Notes: generated by a model from the sequence alone, not told the origin. Positions 8,626 through 20,440 are shown, counted from the first letter of the stretch. The stretch: 64,000 nucleotides of DNA from Rhodococcus jostii RHA1 (GCF_000014565.1 NC_008268.1:1439001-1503000), one strand, 5' to 3'. Program-made: numbers and translations.

Positions 8626-10020
8626 TTACTTCTGGTCTTCGCTCTCGGTGGAATCCGACGCAGCCTCGTCCGTGGACGCAGCCTCCTCGGTCTCGGCCTC
8701 ACCGTTGCCGAACAATTCGGCGGTGTCGACAGCGGCACCCGAGGTGTCGGTGACGGTGGCCTGCTCGACGACACCGGCGAGAGCCTTGCCGCGACGCACG
8801 TCCGCGAAGACGGCGCCGAGCTGACCGGCCTGCTGGATCTGCTGGATGAACTGCTCGGGCGCCATGCCGTAGCGCTGTGCCTGGAACAGGATGCGCTCGG
8901 TGAGCTCGTCCTGGCCGACGGTGACGTCGGAGGCGTCGGCGATGGCGTCCAGCAGCAGCTGGGTCTTCACCGAGCGCTCGGCGCTCTCCTTGGCGTCCTT
9001 GTCGAACTCTTCGCGGCTCGTGCCCTGCTCCTCGAGGAGCTTGTTCAGCGCTTCCTCGTCGTGATCGAGACCGTGCACTGCGTCGTGGAGTGCAGCGTCG
9101 ACCTCGGCCTTGACGACGGCCTCGGGCAGCGGAACCTCGACGGTCTCGAGGAGGGTCTCGAGGACCTTGTCGCGGATCTGACCGGCCTGCTCGACCTTGC
9201 GAACGCGTGCGACGCGCTCACGCAGGTCGGCCTTCAGCTCGTCGAGGGTGTCGAACTCGCTTGCCAGCTGAGCGAACTCGTCGTCCTCGGCAGGGAGCTC
9301 GCGCTCCTTGACGGTGCCGACGGTGACGGTGACGACAGCTTCCTTGCCTGCGTGGTCACCGGCGACCAGCGTCGAGGTGAACTCCTTGGACTCGCCGGCC
9401 TTGACGCCGACGACGGCCTCGTCGAGGCCCTCGATGAGCTGACCCGAACCGACCTCGTGCGACAGACCGCTCGCGGTGGCCTCGGGAACGGCCTCACCGT
9501 CGACGGTGGCCGACAGGTCGATGGAGATGAAGTCTCCGTCCTCGACCGCACGCTCGACGCCGGTCAGGGTGCCGAAGCGCTGACGCAGCGACAGCAGCTG
9601 CTCCTCGACGGCCTCGTCGGTGATCTCGATCGGATCGACGGTGACGCTCAGCTCGCTGTAGTCGGGCAGCGTGATCTCGGGGCGGACGTCGACCTCGGCG
9701 GTGAACTCGAGGAGCTCGCCGTCCTCGATCTTCGTGATCTCGATCTCGGGCTGACCGATCGCCTTCACCGAGGCGCTGGTGACGGCCTCGGAGTAGCGGG
9801 ACGGGAGTGCGTCGTTGACGACCTGCTCCAGGACTGCGCCACGACCGACACGAGCTTCGAGCAACTTGGCCGGTGCCTTGCCCGGACGGAAGCCGGGGAG
9901 ACGGATCTGTTGCGCGAGGGCCTTGTAGGCCTTGTCGAAATCAGGCTTGAGCTCCTCGAAGGGCACCTCAACGTTGATACGGACTCGCGTCGGGCTGAGC
10001 TGCTCGACGGTGCTCTTCAC
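8626..10020 (-). CDS. tig: Trigger factor (ribosome-associated chaperone)
   Basis: A 464-residue chaperone that binds nascent chains at the ribosome exit. The N-terminal ribosome-binding domain has the signature [10 protein letters not shown] near residues 40-50. The FKBP-like peptidyl-prolyl isomerase domain covers about 150-240, followed by a helical C-terminal domain. The last 40 residues are an acidic Glu/Ser/Thr/Ala-rich tail, common in actinobacterial trigger factors. It starts at GTG 10020 with AAGGAG eight bases upstream. Clustering with clpP1P2 and clpX is the usual arrangement for these quality-control genes. Confidence 0.97.
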   Translation of the reverse strand: MKSTVEQLSPTRVRINVEVPFEELKPDFDKAYKALAQQIRLPGFRPGKAPAKLLEARVGRGAVLEQVVNDALPSRYSEAVTSASVKAIGQPEIEITKIEDGELLEFTAEVDVRPEITLPDYSELSVTVDPIEITDEAVEEQLLSLRQRFGTLTGVERAVEDGDFISIDLSATVDGEAVPEATASGLSHEVGSGQLIEGLDEAVVGVKAGESKEFTSTLVAGDHAGKEAVVTVTVGTVKERELPAEDDEFAQLASEFDTLDELKADLRERVARVRKVEQAGQIRDKVLETLLETVEVPLPEAVVKAEVDAALHDAVHGLDHDEEALNKLLEEQGTSREEFDKDAKESAERSVKTQLLLDAIADASDVTVGQDELTERILFQAQRYGMAPEQFIQQIQQAGQLGAVFADVRRGKALAGVVEQATVTDTSGAAVDTAELFGNGEAETEEAASTDEAASDSTESEDQK

Positions 10021-10077
10021 GGACTGGCTCCTTCGTGTGGTCGTGCTTTTTCTGTGCGGCAGTTGCCTGCCCTGTGG

Positions 10078-10157
<80 letters not shown>

Positions 10158-10217
10158 GTCGAAGCCGGCTCTCGCCAACCTCGCGAGGACCCGAGGAAGA
10201 ATCCTACGGCCCCCCGA

Positions 10218-10248
10218 TTATGAAATCCAAAGCGAGGTTGGGTACAGT
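10218..10248 (+). promoter_or_regulatory. Probable promoter of tRNA-Gly
   Basis: A -10-like TACAGT (10243-10248) lies about 50 bases before the tRNA. A weak -35-like TTATGA (10218-10223) is 19 bases upstream. Position relative to the tRNA is the main support. Confidence 0.4.
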
Positions 10249-10296
10249 CACTCATCGCAGACGACATGCATGGCGATCCCAGGTTGTCGTATGCAC

Positions 10297-10370
10297 GGGG
10301 ATGTAGCTCAATGGTAGAGCCTCAGTCTTCCAAACTGATTACGCGGGTTCGATTCCCGTCATCCCCTCCA
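10297..10370 (+). tRNA. tRNA-Gly (TCC)
   Basis: Full cloverleaf starting GGGGATG and ending CATCCCC-T, with the 3' CCA encoded (10368-10370). The anticodon stem TCAGT/ACTGA encloses loop CTTCCAA, giving anticodon TCC. Confidence 0.97.
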
Positions 10371-10374
10371 CACA

Positions 10375-10408
10375 GGAGCGTTCCCACCCCAGGGAACGCT
10401 CCTTTTTT
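10375..10408 (+). terminator. Rho-independent terminator of tRNA-Gly
   Basis: GGAGCGTTCCC (10375-10385) pairs exactly with GGGAACGCTCC (10392-10402) and is followed by six T residues (10403-10408). This is the most classical terminator in the window. Confidence 0.93.
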
Positions 10409-10621
10409 GTCGCGCACAGGCGGCGGCGGACATCTCGGCCGCTATGACATGCGTCACAGGCGCACCAGACGCGCCCGCACCTGTCGTCTGGGGCCCGCTC
10501 CCCCGTTCGCCGAGCGTAACCACGATTTCGGTCAGTACTCTGGGAGATGTCCGATTTGTCCCCTACTCGTGGATGTTGCAGCCCCGCAGCCGGCGGTCCG
10601 CGAGAACTCCGGAGGCCCACC

Positions 10622-11440
10622 GTGGAACTGCTACTCATTCTCGTGATCGTGGCGGCGGTCGCCTTCCTGGTGGTGAGGAGCCGCAACAACCGCGCCGGGC
10701 AGACCGCGAACCAGCTCGAGGACGCCAAGGCGGACGCTCGCCAGGCAATCGAACGGCTCGGCGGACAGGTGTACAGCCTCACCGGGTCCGACACCGCCTC
10801 GCAGCAGGCACTCGCCGACGCGTCCGAGCGGTACACCGCGGCGGGCTCCCAGATCGATCAGGCCACGACGCCCGTCCAGGCGCGTCTCGCCAAGCAGACG
10901 GCGCTCGAGGGTCTCTACTACATCCGCGCCGCCCGCACGGCCATGGGCATGGACCCCGGCCCGGAGATTCCGTCGATCGACGGCCAGAAGTCCGCGGGAG
11001 CTGTCACCGAGGACCGTGAGGTCGAGTTCGAGGGGCGGCAGGTCGCGGCGTCGCCGAACCCGTCGTCGAAGACACCGAACTACTACCCCGGCGGCCGTGT
11101 CGCAGGACGCCCGGTTCCCGCCGGCTGGTACTCGGAGCCGTGGTGGAAGCCCGCTCTCGTCGCAGGCGCGTGGGGCCTGGGCTCGATGTTCCTGTTCTCG
11201 GCGATGTTCTCCGGCATGGCCGGAGTGGGGTACGACGCACAGGGCTTCGAGAGCGGAGCGGGCGACGCGTCCCAGGACACCGGTGACGCGGGCGCGGACG
11301 GCGGGGGCGACGGCGGTGACGCAGGCGCAGACGGCGGCGGCGACATGGGCGGGGACGCCGGTGGCGACGGCGGCGGATTCGACTTCGGCGGCGGCGGAGA
11401 CGGCGGCGGATTCGACTTCGGTGGCGGGTTCGACTTCTAG
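10622..11440 (+). CDS. Membrane protein with Gly/Asp-rich repeat tail, function unknown
   Basis: I do not recognise a named family. From GTG 10622 (GGAGG six bases upstream) it encodes 272 residues. An N-terminal transmembrane helix (VELLLILVIVAAVAFLVV) is followed by a charged helical stretch. After Pro/Tyr-rich sequence comes a second hydrophobic segment near residues 175-195 (ALVAGAWGLGSMFLFSAMF). The last 60 residues are almost only Gly, Asp and Ala, ending in three GGGFDFGGG-like repeats. Such tails are probably disordered. An ATG at 10547 could add 25 residues but fits the family-like membrane start less well. Transcribed alone, convergent with nei. Confidence 0.7.
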   Translation: MELLLILVIVAAVAFLVVRSRNNRAGQTANQLEDAKADARQAIERLGGQVYSLTGSDTASQQALADASERYTAAGSQIDQATTPVQARLAKQTALEGLYYIRAARTAMGMDPGPEIPSIDGQKSAGAVTEDREVEFEGRQVAASPNPSSKTPNYYPGGRVAGRPVPAGWYSEPWWKPALVAGAWGLGSMFLFSAMFSGMAGVGYDAQGFESGAGDASQDTGDAGADGGGDGGDAGADGGGDMGGDAGGDGGGFDFGGGGDGGGFDFGGGFDF

Positions 11441-11447
11441 CCGGCCG

Positions 11448-12245
11448 TCAGGAGGGCTGGCAGCTCGGGCACCAGAAGAGGTTGCGGCCCTTCATGACCG
11501 AGTGGGTGACCGGGGTGCCGCAGATCCGGCACGGTGATCCCGCCCGCCTGTAGACGTACGTCCGGGGACGGTCCTTGGCATACGCCGGATCGCCGTGATC
11601 GTCCTCGGGGCGGACGACGTGCATCTTGCCGCGGCGGACCCCGACCTTCATCAGGGCGACGAGGTCGGCCCACAGCGCGTCCCACTCGTCACGGGACAGC
11701 GCTCGACCGGGCCTGTCGGGGTTGATGCCGTGCCGGAACAGGACCTCCGCCCGGTACACGTTGCCGATGCCGGCGATCACGGCCTGATCCATCAGCAGTG
11801 CCCCGATCGGGGTCTTCGACGCCGAGATGCGTTTCCACGCCTTGTCGGGGTCGGCGTCCTTGCGGAGCGGGTCCGGCCCCAGCCGCGCCTCGATGGCGGC
11901 GACCTGCGGCGGATGGAGGACCTCACAGGCCGTCGGACCGCGGAGGTCGGTGCCGAATTCGGCGCCGACCATCCGCATCCTGACCTGCCCGACCGGCGGT
12001 TCCATCGGAACGGCCGATTCCGTGAACGCTCCGTACAGTCCCAGGTGGACGTGCACGACCAATCCGGACTCGTAGTGATGCCACAGGTGTTTACCCCAGG
12101 CCTCGGACTTGACGAGAACGCGGCCGTCGACGAGCGCCGCGTCCTCGGAAAATCGGCCCTGCGGGCTCAGCACCCGCACCGGCGCACCGGCGAACCGGCG
12201 TTGGTGTAGCCGGGCCAGCCGGTGCAGGGTGTGACCTTCGGGCAA
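11448..12245 (-). CDS. nei: Endonuclease VIII-type DNA glycosylase (Fpg/Nei family)
   Basis: A 265-residue base-excision-repair enzyme that removes oxidised bases and nicks the abasic site. The N terminus starts PEGHTLHR, with Pro as catalytic nucleophile after Met removal and Glu next to it. The helix-two-turn-helix region contains QAVIAGIGNVYRAEVLF, and the C-terminal zinc finger has four Cys (CRICGTP and WCPSCQ). Starting PEGH rather than PELPE marks Nei rather than Fpg. It lies six bases after rpiB on the same strand, the same pair order I recall in M. tuberculosis (Rv2464c-Rv2465c). Confidence 0.93.
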   Translation of the reverse strand: MPEGHTLHRLARLHQRRFAGAPVRVLSPQGRFSEDAALVDGRVLVKSEAWGKHLWHHYESGLVVHVHLGLYGAFTESAVPMEPPVGQVRMRMVGAEFGTDLRGPTACEVLHPPQVAAIEARLGPDPLRKDADPDKAWKRISASKTPIGALLMDQAVIAGIGNVYRAEVLFRHGINPDRPGRALSRDEWDALWADLVALMKVGVRRGKMHVVRPEDDHGDPAYAKDRPRTYVYRRAGSPCRICGTPVTHSVMKGRNLFWCPSCQPS

Positions 12246-12251
12246 GGGCGA

Positions 12252-12725
12252 TCAGGCCTCGGGCAGGGCGGGGGCGACGCCGGTCTTCTCGAACTCGGAC
12301 AAGATGTCGATGCGGCGCTGGTGGCGCTCCTCGTTCGACCACTCGGCGGCGAGGAAGGCGTCCACGATCGCGAGGGACTCCTCGAGGGAGTGCATGCGCC
12401 CGCCGAGGCCGATCAGCTGAGCGTTGTTGTGCTGGCGGGCCAGCTGCGCGGTCTCGACGCTCCACGCCAAGGCACATCGCGCACCCTTCACCTTGTTCGC
12501 GGCGATCTGCTCACCATTGCCGCTGCCGCCCAGCACGATGCCGAGGCTGCCCTCGTCGGCGACGACACGACGGGCCGTCTCGATGCAGAAGGCGGGGTAG
12601 TCGTCGAGGGCGTCGTAGACGTGAGCGCCGCAGTCGACGGTCTCGTGGCCCGCGGCCGTCAGGTGTTCGATGATCTCGTTCTTACGTTCGAATCCGGCAT
12701 GGTCGGCACCCAGGTATACGCGCAT
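12252..12725 (-). CDS. rpiB: Ribose-5-phosphate isomerase B
   Basis: A 157-residue RpiB/LacAB-type isomerase that interconverts ribose 5-phosphate and ribulose 5-phosphate. Motifs are YLGADHAGFE at the start, IVLGGSGNGEQIAANKVKGARCA in the middle (active-site loop; Ser replaces the Cys of E. coli RpiB, as in mycobacteria) and NNAQLIGLGGRM. Co-transcribed with nei, and divergent from the M48 peptidase gene. Confidence 0.95.
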   Translation of the reverse strand: MRVYLGADHAGFERKNEIIEHLTAAGHETVDCGAHVYDALDDYPAFCIETARRVVADEGSLGIVLGGSGNGEQIAANKVKGARCALAWSVETAQLARQHNNAQLIGLGGRMHSLEESLAIVDAFLAAEWSNEERHQRRIDILSEFEKTGVAPALPEA

Positions 12726-12792
12726 GACTGGTGATTCTGTCAGGCGTCGTCGCGAATCGTGTCAGGGGCCCGGGACGCTTATCGTGATCAGC

Positions 12793-13767
12793 ATGTATCC
12801 CGACAACGGACAGAACTGGGGACAGGCGTATCCGGGACATCGGCCGGTCCCCGCGCAGCACCAGTGGGGTGGCGGGACGGGATGGAATCCTCCGGTCCCG
12901 TTGCCGGGCCTCATGCCGAACGACCGGCCCGCCCGGCACTCGTGGGAGATCCCGCTGCTCGTGGTGGCGATCGTTCTCACCGTCGTCGCCTACGTGGCGT
13001 CGATCGCGGCGCTCTTCCTCGGCGTGGTGTCGACGTGGGTGCTCATCGTGCTGGTCGCGCCGATCCTCATCGCCGTCGGCCGCGGCCAGCTCTACGGCTC
13101 GCAGCAGGTGAACGGGATCAAGATGACGCCCACCCAGTTCCCCGACGGGTACCGGATGGTGGCCGAAGCGGCCGCACGGTTCGGGATGACCGAGCCGCCC
13201 GACGCATACGTCGTGCTCGGGAACGGCCGGATCAACGCGTTCGCATCCGGACACGGCTTCCGCCGCTTCGTCGTGGTGTACAGCGACCTGTTCGAGATCG
13301 GCGGCGAGGCCCGCGAGCCCGACGCCCTCGCCTTCATCATCGGCCACGAGGTCGGCCACATCGCGGCCGGTCACGCCTCCTACTGGCGGCAACTGGGACA
13401 GTTCGCCGCCAACTACATTCCCGTCGTCGGGTCGGCGCTGTTCCGTTCGATGGAATACACCGCGGACAACCACGGTTACTGCGTCCGTCCTGCGGGCGCC
13501 CGCGGCGCGATGGGCGTTCTCGGCGCAGGCAAATATCTTGTGAGCATCGTCGGATTCGACGAACTCGCCGACCGGGCCACCACCGAACGCGGGTTCTTCC
13601 CGTGGTTCGTGAATCTGCTGTCGGGACATCCGGTGCTCACCTGGCGTGCCGCCGCCCTGCGGAACAGGACCCGGCACGGTCACCTGTTCGTGAAACCCGG
13701 CCAGATCTACCGCGATCCGCAGCAACTGCAGTACGCGGCCGACCCGGCCGGGCCCGTCACTCGGTGA
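12793..13767 (+). CDS. M48-family membrane metallopeptidase
   Basis: A 324-residue protein. After a Pro/Gln/Gly-rich N terminus come two transmembrane helices (about residues 50-100). The zinc site is HEVGH near residue 190, and the third ligand is the Glu of EYTADNHG about 45 residues later. This is the HtpX/Ste24-like layout with the active site facing the cytoplasm. I start at ATG 12793, since the earlier in-frame codons overlap rpiB and lack membrane-protein character; a GTG at 12784 is possible. Role is probably membrane protein turnover, substrate unknown. Confidence 0.85.
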   Translation: MYPDNGQNWGQAYPGHRPVPAQHQWGGGTGWNPPVPLPGLMPNDRPARHSWEIPLLVVAIVLTVVAYVASIAALFLGVVSTWVLIVLVAPILIAVGRGQLYGSQQVNGIKMTPTQFPDGYRMVAEAAARFGMTEPPDAYVVLGNGRINAFASGHGFRRFVVVYSDLFEIGGEAREPDALAFIIGHEVGHIAAGHASYWRQLGQFAANYIPVVGSALFRSMEYTADNHGYCVRPAGARGAMGVLGAGKYLVSIVGFDELADRATTERGFFPWFVNLLSGHPVLTWRAAALRNRTRHGHLFVKPGQIYRDPQQLQYAADPAGPVTR

Positions 13768-13791
13768 CCGTGCCCAGGATCGGGGCTGGGC

Positions 13792-14421
13792 TCAGTCGAA
13801 CTGAGGGTCCTCGGTCCGGGTGCGCTTGAGCTCGAAGAAGTGCGGGTAGCCGGCCAGTGCGACCGCACCGTCCCACACCTTGCCCGCATCCTCGCCGCGG
13901 GGAATCCGCGACAGGACCGGGCCGAAGAACGCGACGCCGTTGACGTGGATCGTCGGGGTTCCGACGTCCGGTCCGACGGCGTCCATGCCGGCGGCGTGAC
14001 TCTCGCGCAGTGCGGTGTCGTACTCCTCCGATTCGGCGGCCTCGGCCAGTTCGGCCGGCAGGCCGACCTCGGCGAGCGACTTGACGATCACGTCGCCGAA
14101 GTCCTTGTTGCCCTCGTTGTGGATGAGCGTGCCCATCGCGGTGTACAGCGGCAGCAGGATCTCGTCACCGTGCTTCTGCGCGGCCGCGATGAGCACCCGC
14201 ACCGGGCCCCACGCCTTGGTCATGAGCTCGCGGTATTCCTCCGGCAGATCCCGGCCTTCGTTGAGAACGGCCAGGCTCATGACATGGAAGTTCGCCTGCA
14301 GGTCGCGAACCTGCGTGGCCTCGAGGATCCATCGCGAGGTGATCCAGCACCACGGGCACAGTGGGTCGAACCAGAAATCAGCGACGTCCCTGGCGGTCCC
14401 GGCGTTCGTCCCAGCACTCAC
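13792..14421 (-). CDS. DsbA-like mycothiol-dependent oxidoreductase (Rv2466c type)
   Basis: A 209-residue thioredoxin-fold protein with the active site CPWC in [15 protein letters not shown] near the N terminus and the cis-Pro loop GTPTIHVNG near residue 155. From memory it closely matches M. tuberculosis Rv2466c, a mycothiol-dependent reductase induced by oxidative stress that activates nitro prodrugs. The GTG at 14421 is preceded by AAGGAG six bases upstream, better than the ATG at 14448. There is no signal peptide, so it is cytosolic, unlike true DsbA. Its place beside pepN also matches Mycobacterium. Confidence 0.9.
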   Translation of the reverse strand: MSAGTNAGTARDVADFWFDPLCPWCWITSRWILEATQVRDLQANFHVMSLAVLNEGRDLPEEYRELMTKAWGPVRVLIAAAQKHGDEILLPLYTAMGTLIHNEGNKDFGDVIVKSLAEVGLPAELAEAAESEEYDTALRESHAAGMDAVGPDVGTPTIHVNGVAFFGPVLSRIPRGEDAGKVWDGAVALAGYPHFFELKRTRTEDPQFD

Positions 14422-14548
14422 GTGATGCTCCTTCTCGGTGATGTACACATTCCCGTCCAGTCAACACCTCCCTGCCGGGAATCCTTCCCGGAGACCCCGC
14501 TCGCGGCAGTAGGGTCGACAGTGGTCGACCGGAAGGGAGCATCCTCAC

Positions 14549-15784
14549 ATGTCCTCCACTCGCACGTTCGTCGTCGTCGGCGGCGGCCTCGCCGGAGCGA
14601 AAACGGCAGAAGCATTGCGTGACAAGGATTTCGACGGTTCGATCGTCCTCCTGTCGGAGGAGGAACACCTTCCCTACGAGCGACCTCCGCTGTCGAAGGA
14701 ACACTTCGCAGGCAAGAAGGCTCTCGGCGACTTCACCGTCCATCACGGCGACTGGTACCGCGACCATCACGTGGACCTGCGGCTCGGCACCACCGCCACC
14801 GCCCTCGACCTCACCGCCCATACCGTGACGCTGCCGGACGGTTCCACGCTGGGCTATGACAAGCTCGCCCTCGCCACCGGTTCACGCTCACGCCGCCCAC
14901 CGATCTCCGGCTCCGACGCCGAGGGCGTCCACTACCTCCGCACCATCGACGAATCGGACAGCCTGATCGACGCGGTCGCCGGCGGCGGGCGGCTCGTGGT
15001 GATCGGCGCCGGCTGGATCGGCCTCGAGGTGGGTGCCTCCGCACGGGAGAAGGGCGTCGACGTGACGGTGGTGGAGGCCGCCGAAGTTCCCCTGCTCGGC
15101 TCCCTCGGCCCCGAGATCGGCTCGGTCTTCGCCGAACTCCACCGCGAGCACGGTGTTCAACTGCACCTCGGCGCCACGGTCGAGGAGATCGTCGTCGACG
15201 ACGGCAAGGCCACCGGGGTTCGGCTGAGCGACGGCACCGTCCTTCCCGCCGACGCCGTCCTCGTCGCCGTCGGCGCGGCACCCAACATCGAGATCGCGGA
15301 ACGGGCCGGACTCGACGTCGACGGCGGCGTTCTCGTCGACGCCGGGTTGCAGACCAGCGACCCCGACGTCGTCGCGGTGGGCGACATCGCCGCGCAGTGG
15401 CATCCGCAGCTCGGCACCCGAATCCGGGTCGAGCACTGGGCGAACGCACTCAACCAGCCGGCCGTGGCCGCCGCCACCATGCTCGGGCACGCAGCCGAAT
15501 ACGGGAACCTGCCCTACTTCTTCACCGACCAGTTCGATCTGGGCATGGAGTACGTGGGGTACGCCCCGCACGATTCGTACGACCGGGTGGTCGTGCGTGG
15601 CGATTTCGCCGCACGCGAATTCGTGGCCTTCTGGCTCGACGCGGACAATCACGTCCTCGCCGGCATGAACGTCAACATCTGGGATGTCACCGATCAGATC
15701 AAGCAACTGGTGTCCTCGTCCGCCCCGGTCGATCCCGACCGCCTGGCCGACCCCGAGGTGCCGTTGACCGACCTGTCCGGTTAA
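14549..15784 (+). CDS. FAD-dependent NAD(P)H:ferredoxin/rubredoxin-type reductase
   Basis: A 411-residue flavoprotein of the oxygenase-coupled NAD(P)H-dependent ferredoxin reductase family. FAD binds GGGLAGAKTAEALR at residues 11-24, NAD(P)H binds GAGWIGLE near residue 153, and the second FAD motif is VVAVGDIA near 275. The C-terminal domain fits the reductase_C fold. A GGGAGC site lies seven bases before the ATG. No ferredoxin, rubredoxin or P450 gene is adjacent, so the partner is unknown. It has no counterpart in the mycobacterial order that I recall at this point. Confidence 0.88.
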   Translation: MSSTRTFVVVGGGLAGAKTAEALRDKDFDGSIVLLSEEEHLPYERPPLSKEHFAGKKALGDFTVHHGDWYRDHHVDLRLGTTATALDLTAHTVTLPDGSTLGYDKLALATGSRSRRPPISGSDAEGVHYLRTIDESDSLIDAVAGGGRLVVIGAGWIGLEVGASAREKGVDVTVVEAAEVPLLGSLGPEIGSVFAELHREHGVQLHLGATVEEIVVDDGKATGVRLSDGTVLPADAVLVAVGAAPNIEIAERAGLDVDGGVLVDAGLQTSDPDVVAVGDIAAQWHPQLGTRIRVEHWANALNQPAVAAATMLGHAAEYGNLPYFFTDQFDLGMEYVGYAPHDSYDRVVVRGDFAAREFVAFWLDADNHVLAGMNVNIWDVTDQIKQLVSSSAPVDPDRLADPEVPLTDLSG

Positions 15785-15856
15785 CACCCCCGGCCCACTC
15801 GTGATGGGATGGCAGCATCGAGTACGAGCATCGCCGCCGATCACGAGGAGACCTCT

Positions 15857-18460
<2,604 letters not shown>

Positions 18461-18466
18461 TCGGTG

Positions 18467-18500
18467 GCCGATCCTGCCGGCCTAGTCCGGCAGGATCGGC
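18467..18500. terminator. Bidirectional terminator between pepN and dinB
   Basis: GCCGATCCTGCCGG (18467-18480) pairs exactly with CCGGCAGGATCGGC (18487-18500) around a 6-base loop. It lies between two convergent genes and overlaps the dinB stop codon. Confidence 0.85.
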
Positions 18501-19708
18501 ACGCTCACACCCTGGTCCCGGCCCAGCAGCACCGCGCGGGTGACCGCCGAGGAGCCGAAGCGGTCGCGGAGGCTGTCGAGTGTGCTGTCGAGGGAACTGC
18601 TCGTGTACGGGTCGAACGGCAGCGCGAGCTGTTGCGGGCAGTCGTCCTCGAGGTTGGCCACCGCGATCCCCACCAGGGTGATGCCCTTGGATTCGATCAT
18701 CGGCCACGCGGTGCTCAGCAGGCCCCGGGCCGTGGTGAGGATCGTCTGTGTCTGAGCCGACGGCTGCGCGAGAGTGTGCGAACGCGTGACCCGGGTGAAG
18801 TCGTCGAACCGCAGCCGGAGCACCACCGTGCGCCCCACCCGCTCGCCGCGGCGCAGCCTGCCCGCCACCCGGTCGACCAACGTCACCAGGGCGGCGTCCA
18901 CGTCCTCCCTCGACTTCGGTCTGCGCCCCAGGGCGTGCTGCGCGCCGACGGATCTCCGCCTGCGCCCCATCTGCACGGGCCGCGGGTCGCGTGCCCAGGC
19001 GAGCGCGTGGAGGTGGTGGCCCGCCGCGGGTCCGACGATGGAGACGAGCAGCTCTTCGGGATAGTGGGCGAGCTGGCCGACGGTGGCGATCCCGGCGTCG
19101 CGGAGCTTGACCGACGTCACCGCGCCGACTCCCCACAGCCGTTCGACCGGCAGCGGATGGAGGAACTCGATCTCGCGGTCCGGCGGCACGTGCAACAGTC
19201 CGTCGGGTTTGCCCACCGCGCTGGCGACCTTGGCGAGGAACTTCGTTCTCGCGACGCCGACGGTGATCGGCAGCCCCACCTGCTCGCGCACGTCGCGGCG
19301 CAGGCGTGCCGCGATGTCGACCGGCGTGCCCGCGATCTTGCGGAGACCGGCGACGTCGAGGAAGGCCTCGTCGATGGACAGTCCCTCGACCAGGGGCGTG
19401 GTCCGGCCGAAGACCTCGAACACCGCCTTGCTCGCGGCCGCATACGCCGACATCCGTGGCCGCACCACGAGGGCGTGCGGGCACAGGCGCAGCGCCTGCG
19501 CGCCGCTGCTGGCCGTGCGCACCCCGTACGCCTTCGCCTCGTAGCTCGCGGCCAGCACGACGCCGCCGCCGACGATCACCGGACGACCCCGCAGACCGGG
19601 GTCGTCCCGCTGCTCCACCGAGGCGTAGAACGCATCGAGGTCGGCGTGCAGGATGGTCGCCTCGGCGCCACTCGAGATGCGCGGGCGCGGCGAATCGGAC
19701 ACGAACAT
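18482..19708 (-). CDS. dinB: DNA polymerase IV (Y-family translesion polymerase)
   Basis: A 408-residue error-prone polymerase. Catalytic acidic residues lie in HADLDAFYASVEQ (near residue 22) and GLSIDEAFLDV (near 110). The thumb HhH motif is LPVERLWGVGAVTSVKL. The little-finger domain follows, and QLALPFD near residue 365 is a good sliding-clamp binding motif. The ATG at 19708 is embedded in a LexA-type box (19702-19715), which suggests SOS control. The stop overlaps a bidirectional terminator shared with pepN. I recall no dinB at this place in Mycobacterium, so it looks like an insertion into the conserved block. Confidence 0.94.
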   Translation of the reverse strand: MFVSDSPRPRISSGAEATILHADLDAFYASVEQRDDPGLRGRPVIVGGGVVLAASYEAKAYGVRTASSGAQALRLCPHALVVRPRMSAYAAASKAVFEVFGRTTPLVEGLSIDEAFLDVAGLRKIAGTPVDIAARLRRDVREQVGLPITVGVARTKFLAKVASAVGKPDGLLHVPPDREIEFLHPLPVERLWGVGAVTSVKLRDAGIATVGQLAHYPEELLVSIVGPAAGHHLHALAWARDPRPVQMGRRRRSVGAQHALGRRPKSREDVDAALVTLVDRVAGRLRRGERVGRTVVLRLRFDDFTRVTRSHTLAQPSAQTQTILTTARGLLSTAWPMIESKGITLVGIAVANLEDDCPQQLALPFDPYTSSSLDSTLDSLRDRFGSSAVTRAVLLGRDQGVSVPILPD

Positions 19709-19715
19709 ATGTTCG
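19702..19715. promoter_or_regulatory. LexA (SOS) box at the dinB start
   Basis: CGAACATATGTTCG is a perfect palindrome that fits the actinobacterial SOS box core CGAAC-N4-GTTCG. It covers the dinB start codon (CAT at 19706-19708 on the plus strand). Confidence 0.8.
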
Positions 19716-19745
19716 CATCGACCACCGACAGAAGTCGAGGGTCGT

Positions 19746-20222
19746 TCAGACCGACAACAGCATTCGCAGTGCGGTGGGTGTCTCGCCGAGTTGGGCGCGG
19801 ATGGTCCTGGTCATGTGCGCCTGATCCGAGAAACCCAGGTCGGCCGCGAGGCCGGCGAGGTCCCGGTCACCGTTCTCGATCCGCTCGAGCGCCCGCCCGA
19901 CCAGAACCCTGTTGCGGTACCTGGTGAGCGACACACACATGACGGCGCTGAACGCGCGACTGAGCGCGAACGGTGACACCCCGAACCGCTCGGCGAGCGG
20001 TATCAGACCGTCCGAGCCGGGCTCGTCGTCGAGGACCGCCGCACGGGCGGCGGCCGCTATTACGTCGTCCGGAAGGCCGCCGCGCCGGCGTGAAACCGAC
20101 GGCCCCCGTGACGCGGCGAGCGCGGCGACCGCGACGAGCCGGACGATCTCCTCGGCGAGGGCGAAGTGGACGCGCGCCGACTGGCCTGGTCGATCGTCGA
20201 CGGCCCCTACCGGCATCACCAT
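19746..20222 (-). pseudogene. AraC-family regulator remnant (C-terminal DNA-binding domain)
   Basis: The open frame encodes 158 residues. The C-terminal 90 are a normal AraC double helix-turn-helix (LAERFGVSPFALSRAF, then LAGLAADLGFSDQAHMTRTI). A full regulator of this type has 250-300 residues, so the effector domain is missing. At its 5' side the frame runs straight into a fragment of an SRPBCC-type gene on the other strand (from 20166), so about 20 of its first residues are not genuine. I read this as a deletion that removed the 5' ends of two divergent genes. A short functional regulator cannot be excluded. Confidence 0.6.
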
Positions 20223-20390
20223 GCGTCCGCCCAGGTGAGCGAAGACGGCAACGGCGCGACCGTGTTCGTCTGGATCGCGGACATCCTGCCCGCGAGTCTC
20301 GCGGACCGGACCGCGCAGATGATGGAACTCGGCATCGGCGCCGTCCGGCGGACCCTCGACAGGGCTGACCGCGTCATCGACATCCGGTGA
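20166..20390 (+). pseudogene. 3' fragment of an SRPBCC-family gene
   Basis: The 74 codons end in a proper stop and read RRLAWSIVDGPYRHHHASAQ..FVWIADILP..AAQMMELGIGAVRRTLD-like sequence. This is the C-terminal half of a polyketide-cyclase/START-like (SRPBCC) protein, normally about 140-150 residues. The first half, including any start region, is gone and the frame fuses into the truncated AraC gene. It is not expected to make a folded protein. Confidence 0.6.
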
Positions 20391-20398
20391 GACACCGA

Positions 20399-20440
20399 CG
20401 GCCCGATCCGGTTCAGGAGGACTGAGCCGGGATCGGGCCG
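20399..20440. terminator. Hairpin between SRPBCC fragment and DUF5130 gene
   Basis: CGGCCCGATCC (20399-20409) pairs exactly with GGATCGGGCCG (20430-20440), and the stem continues inward with GGTTCAG/CTGAGCC. It can end transcription from both sides. Confidence 0.75.

Noticed and set aside
11260..11437. Gly/Asp repeats as a CRISPR or tandem-repeat array
   Set aside because: The repeats are codon-level low complexity in one protein frame, without uniform spacers.
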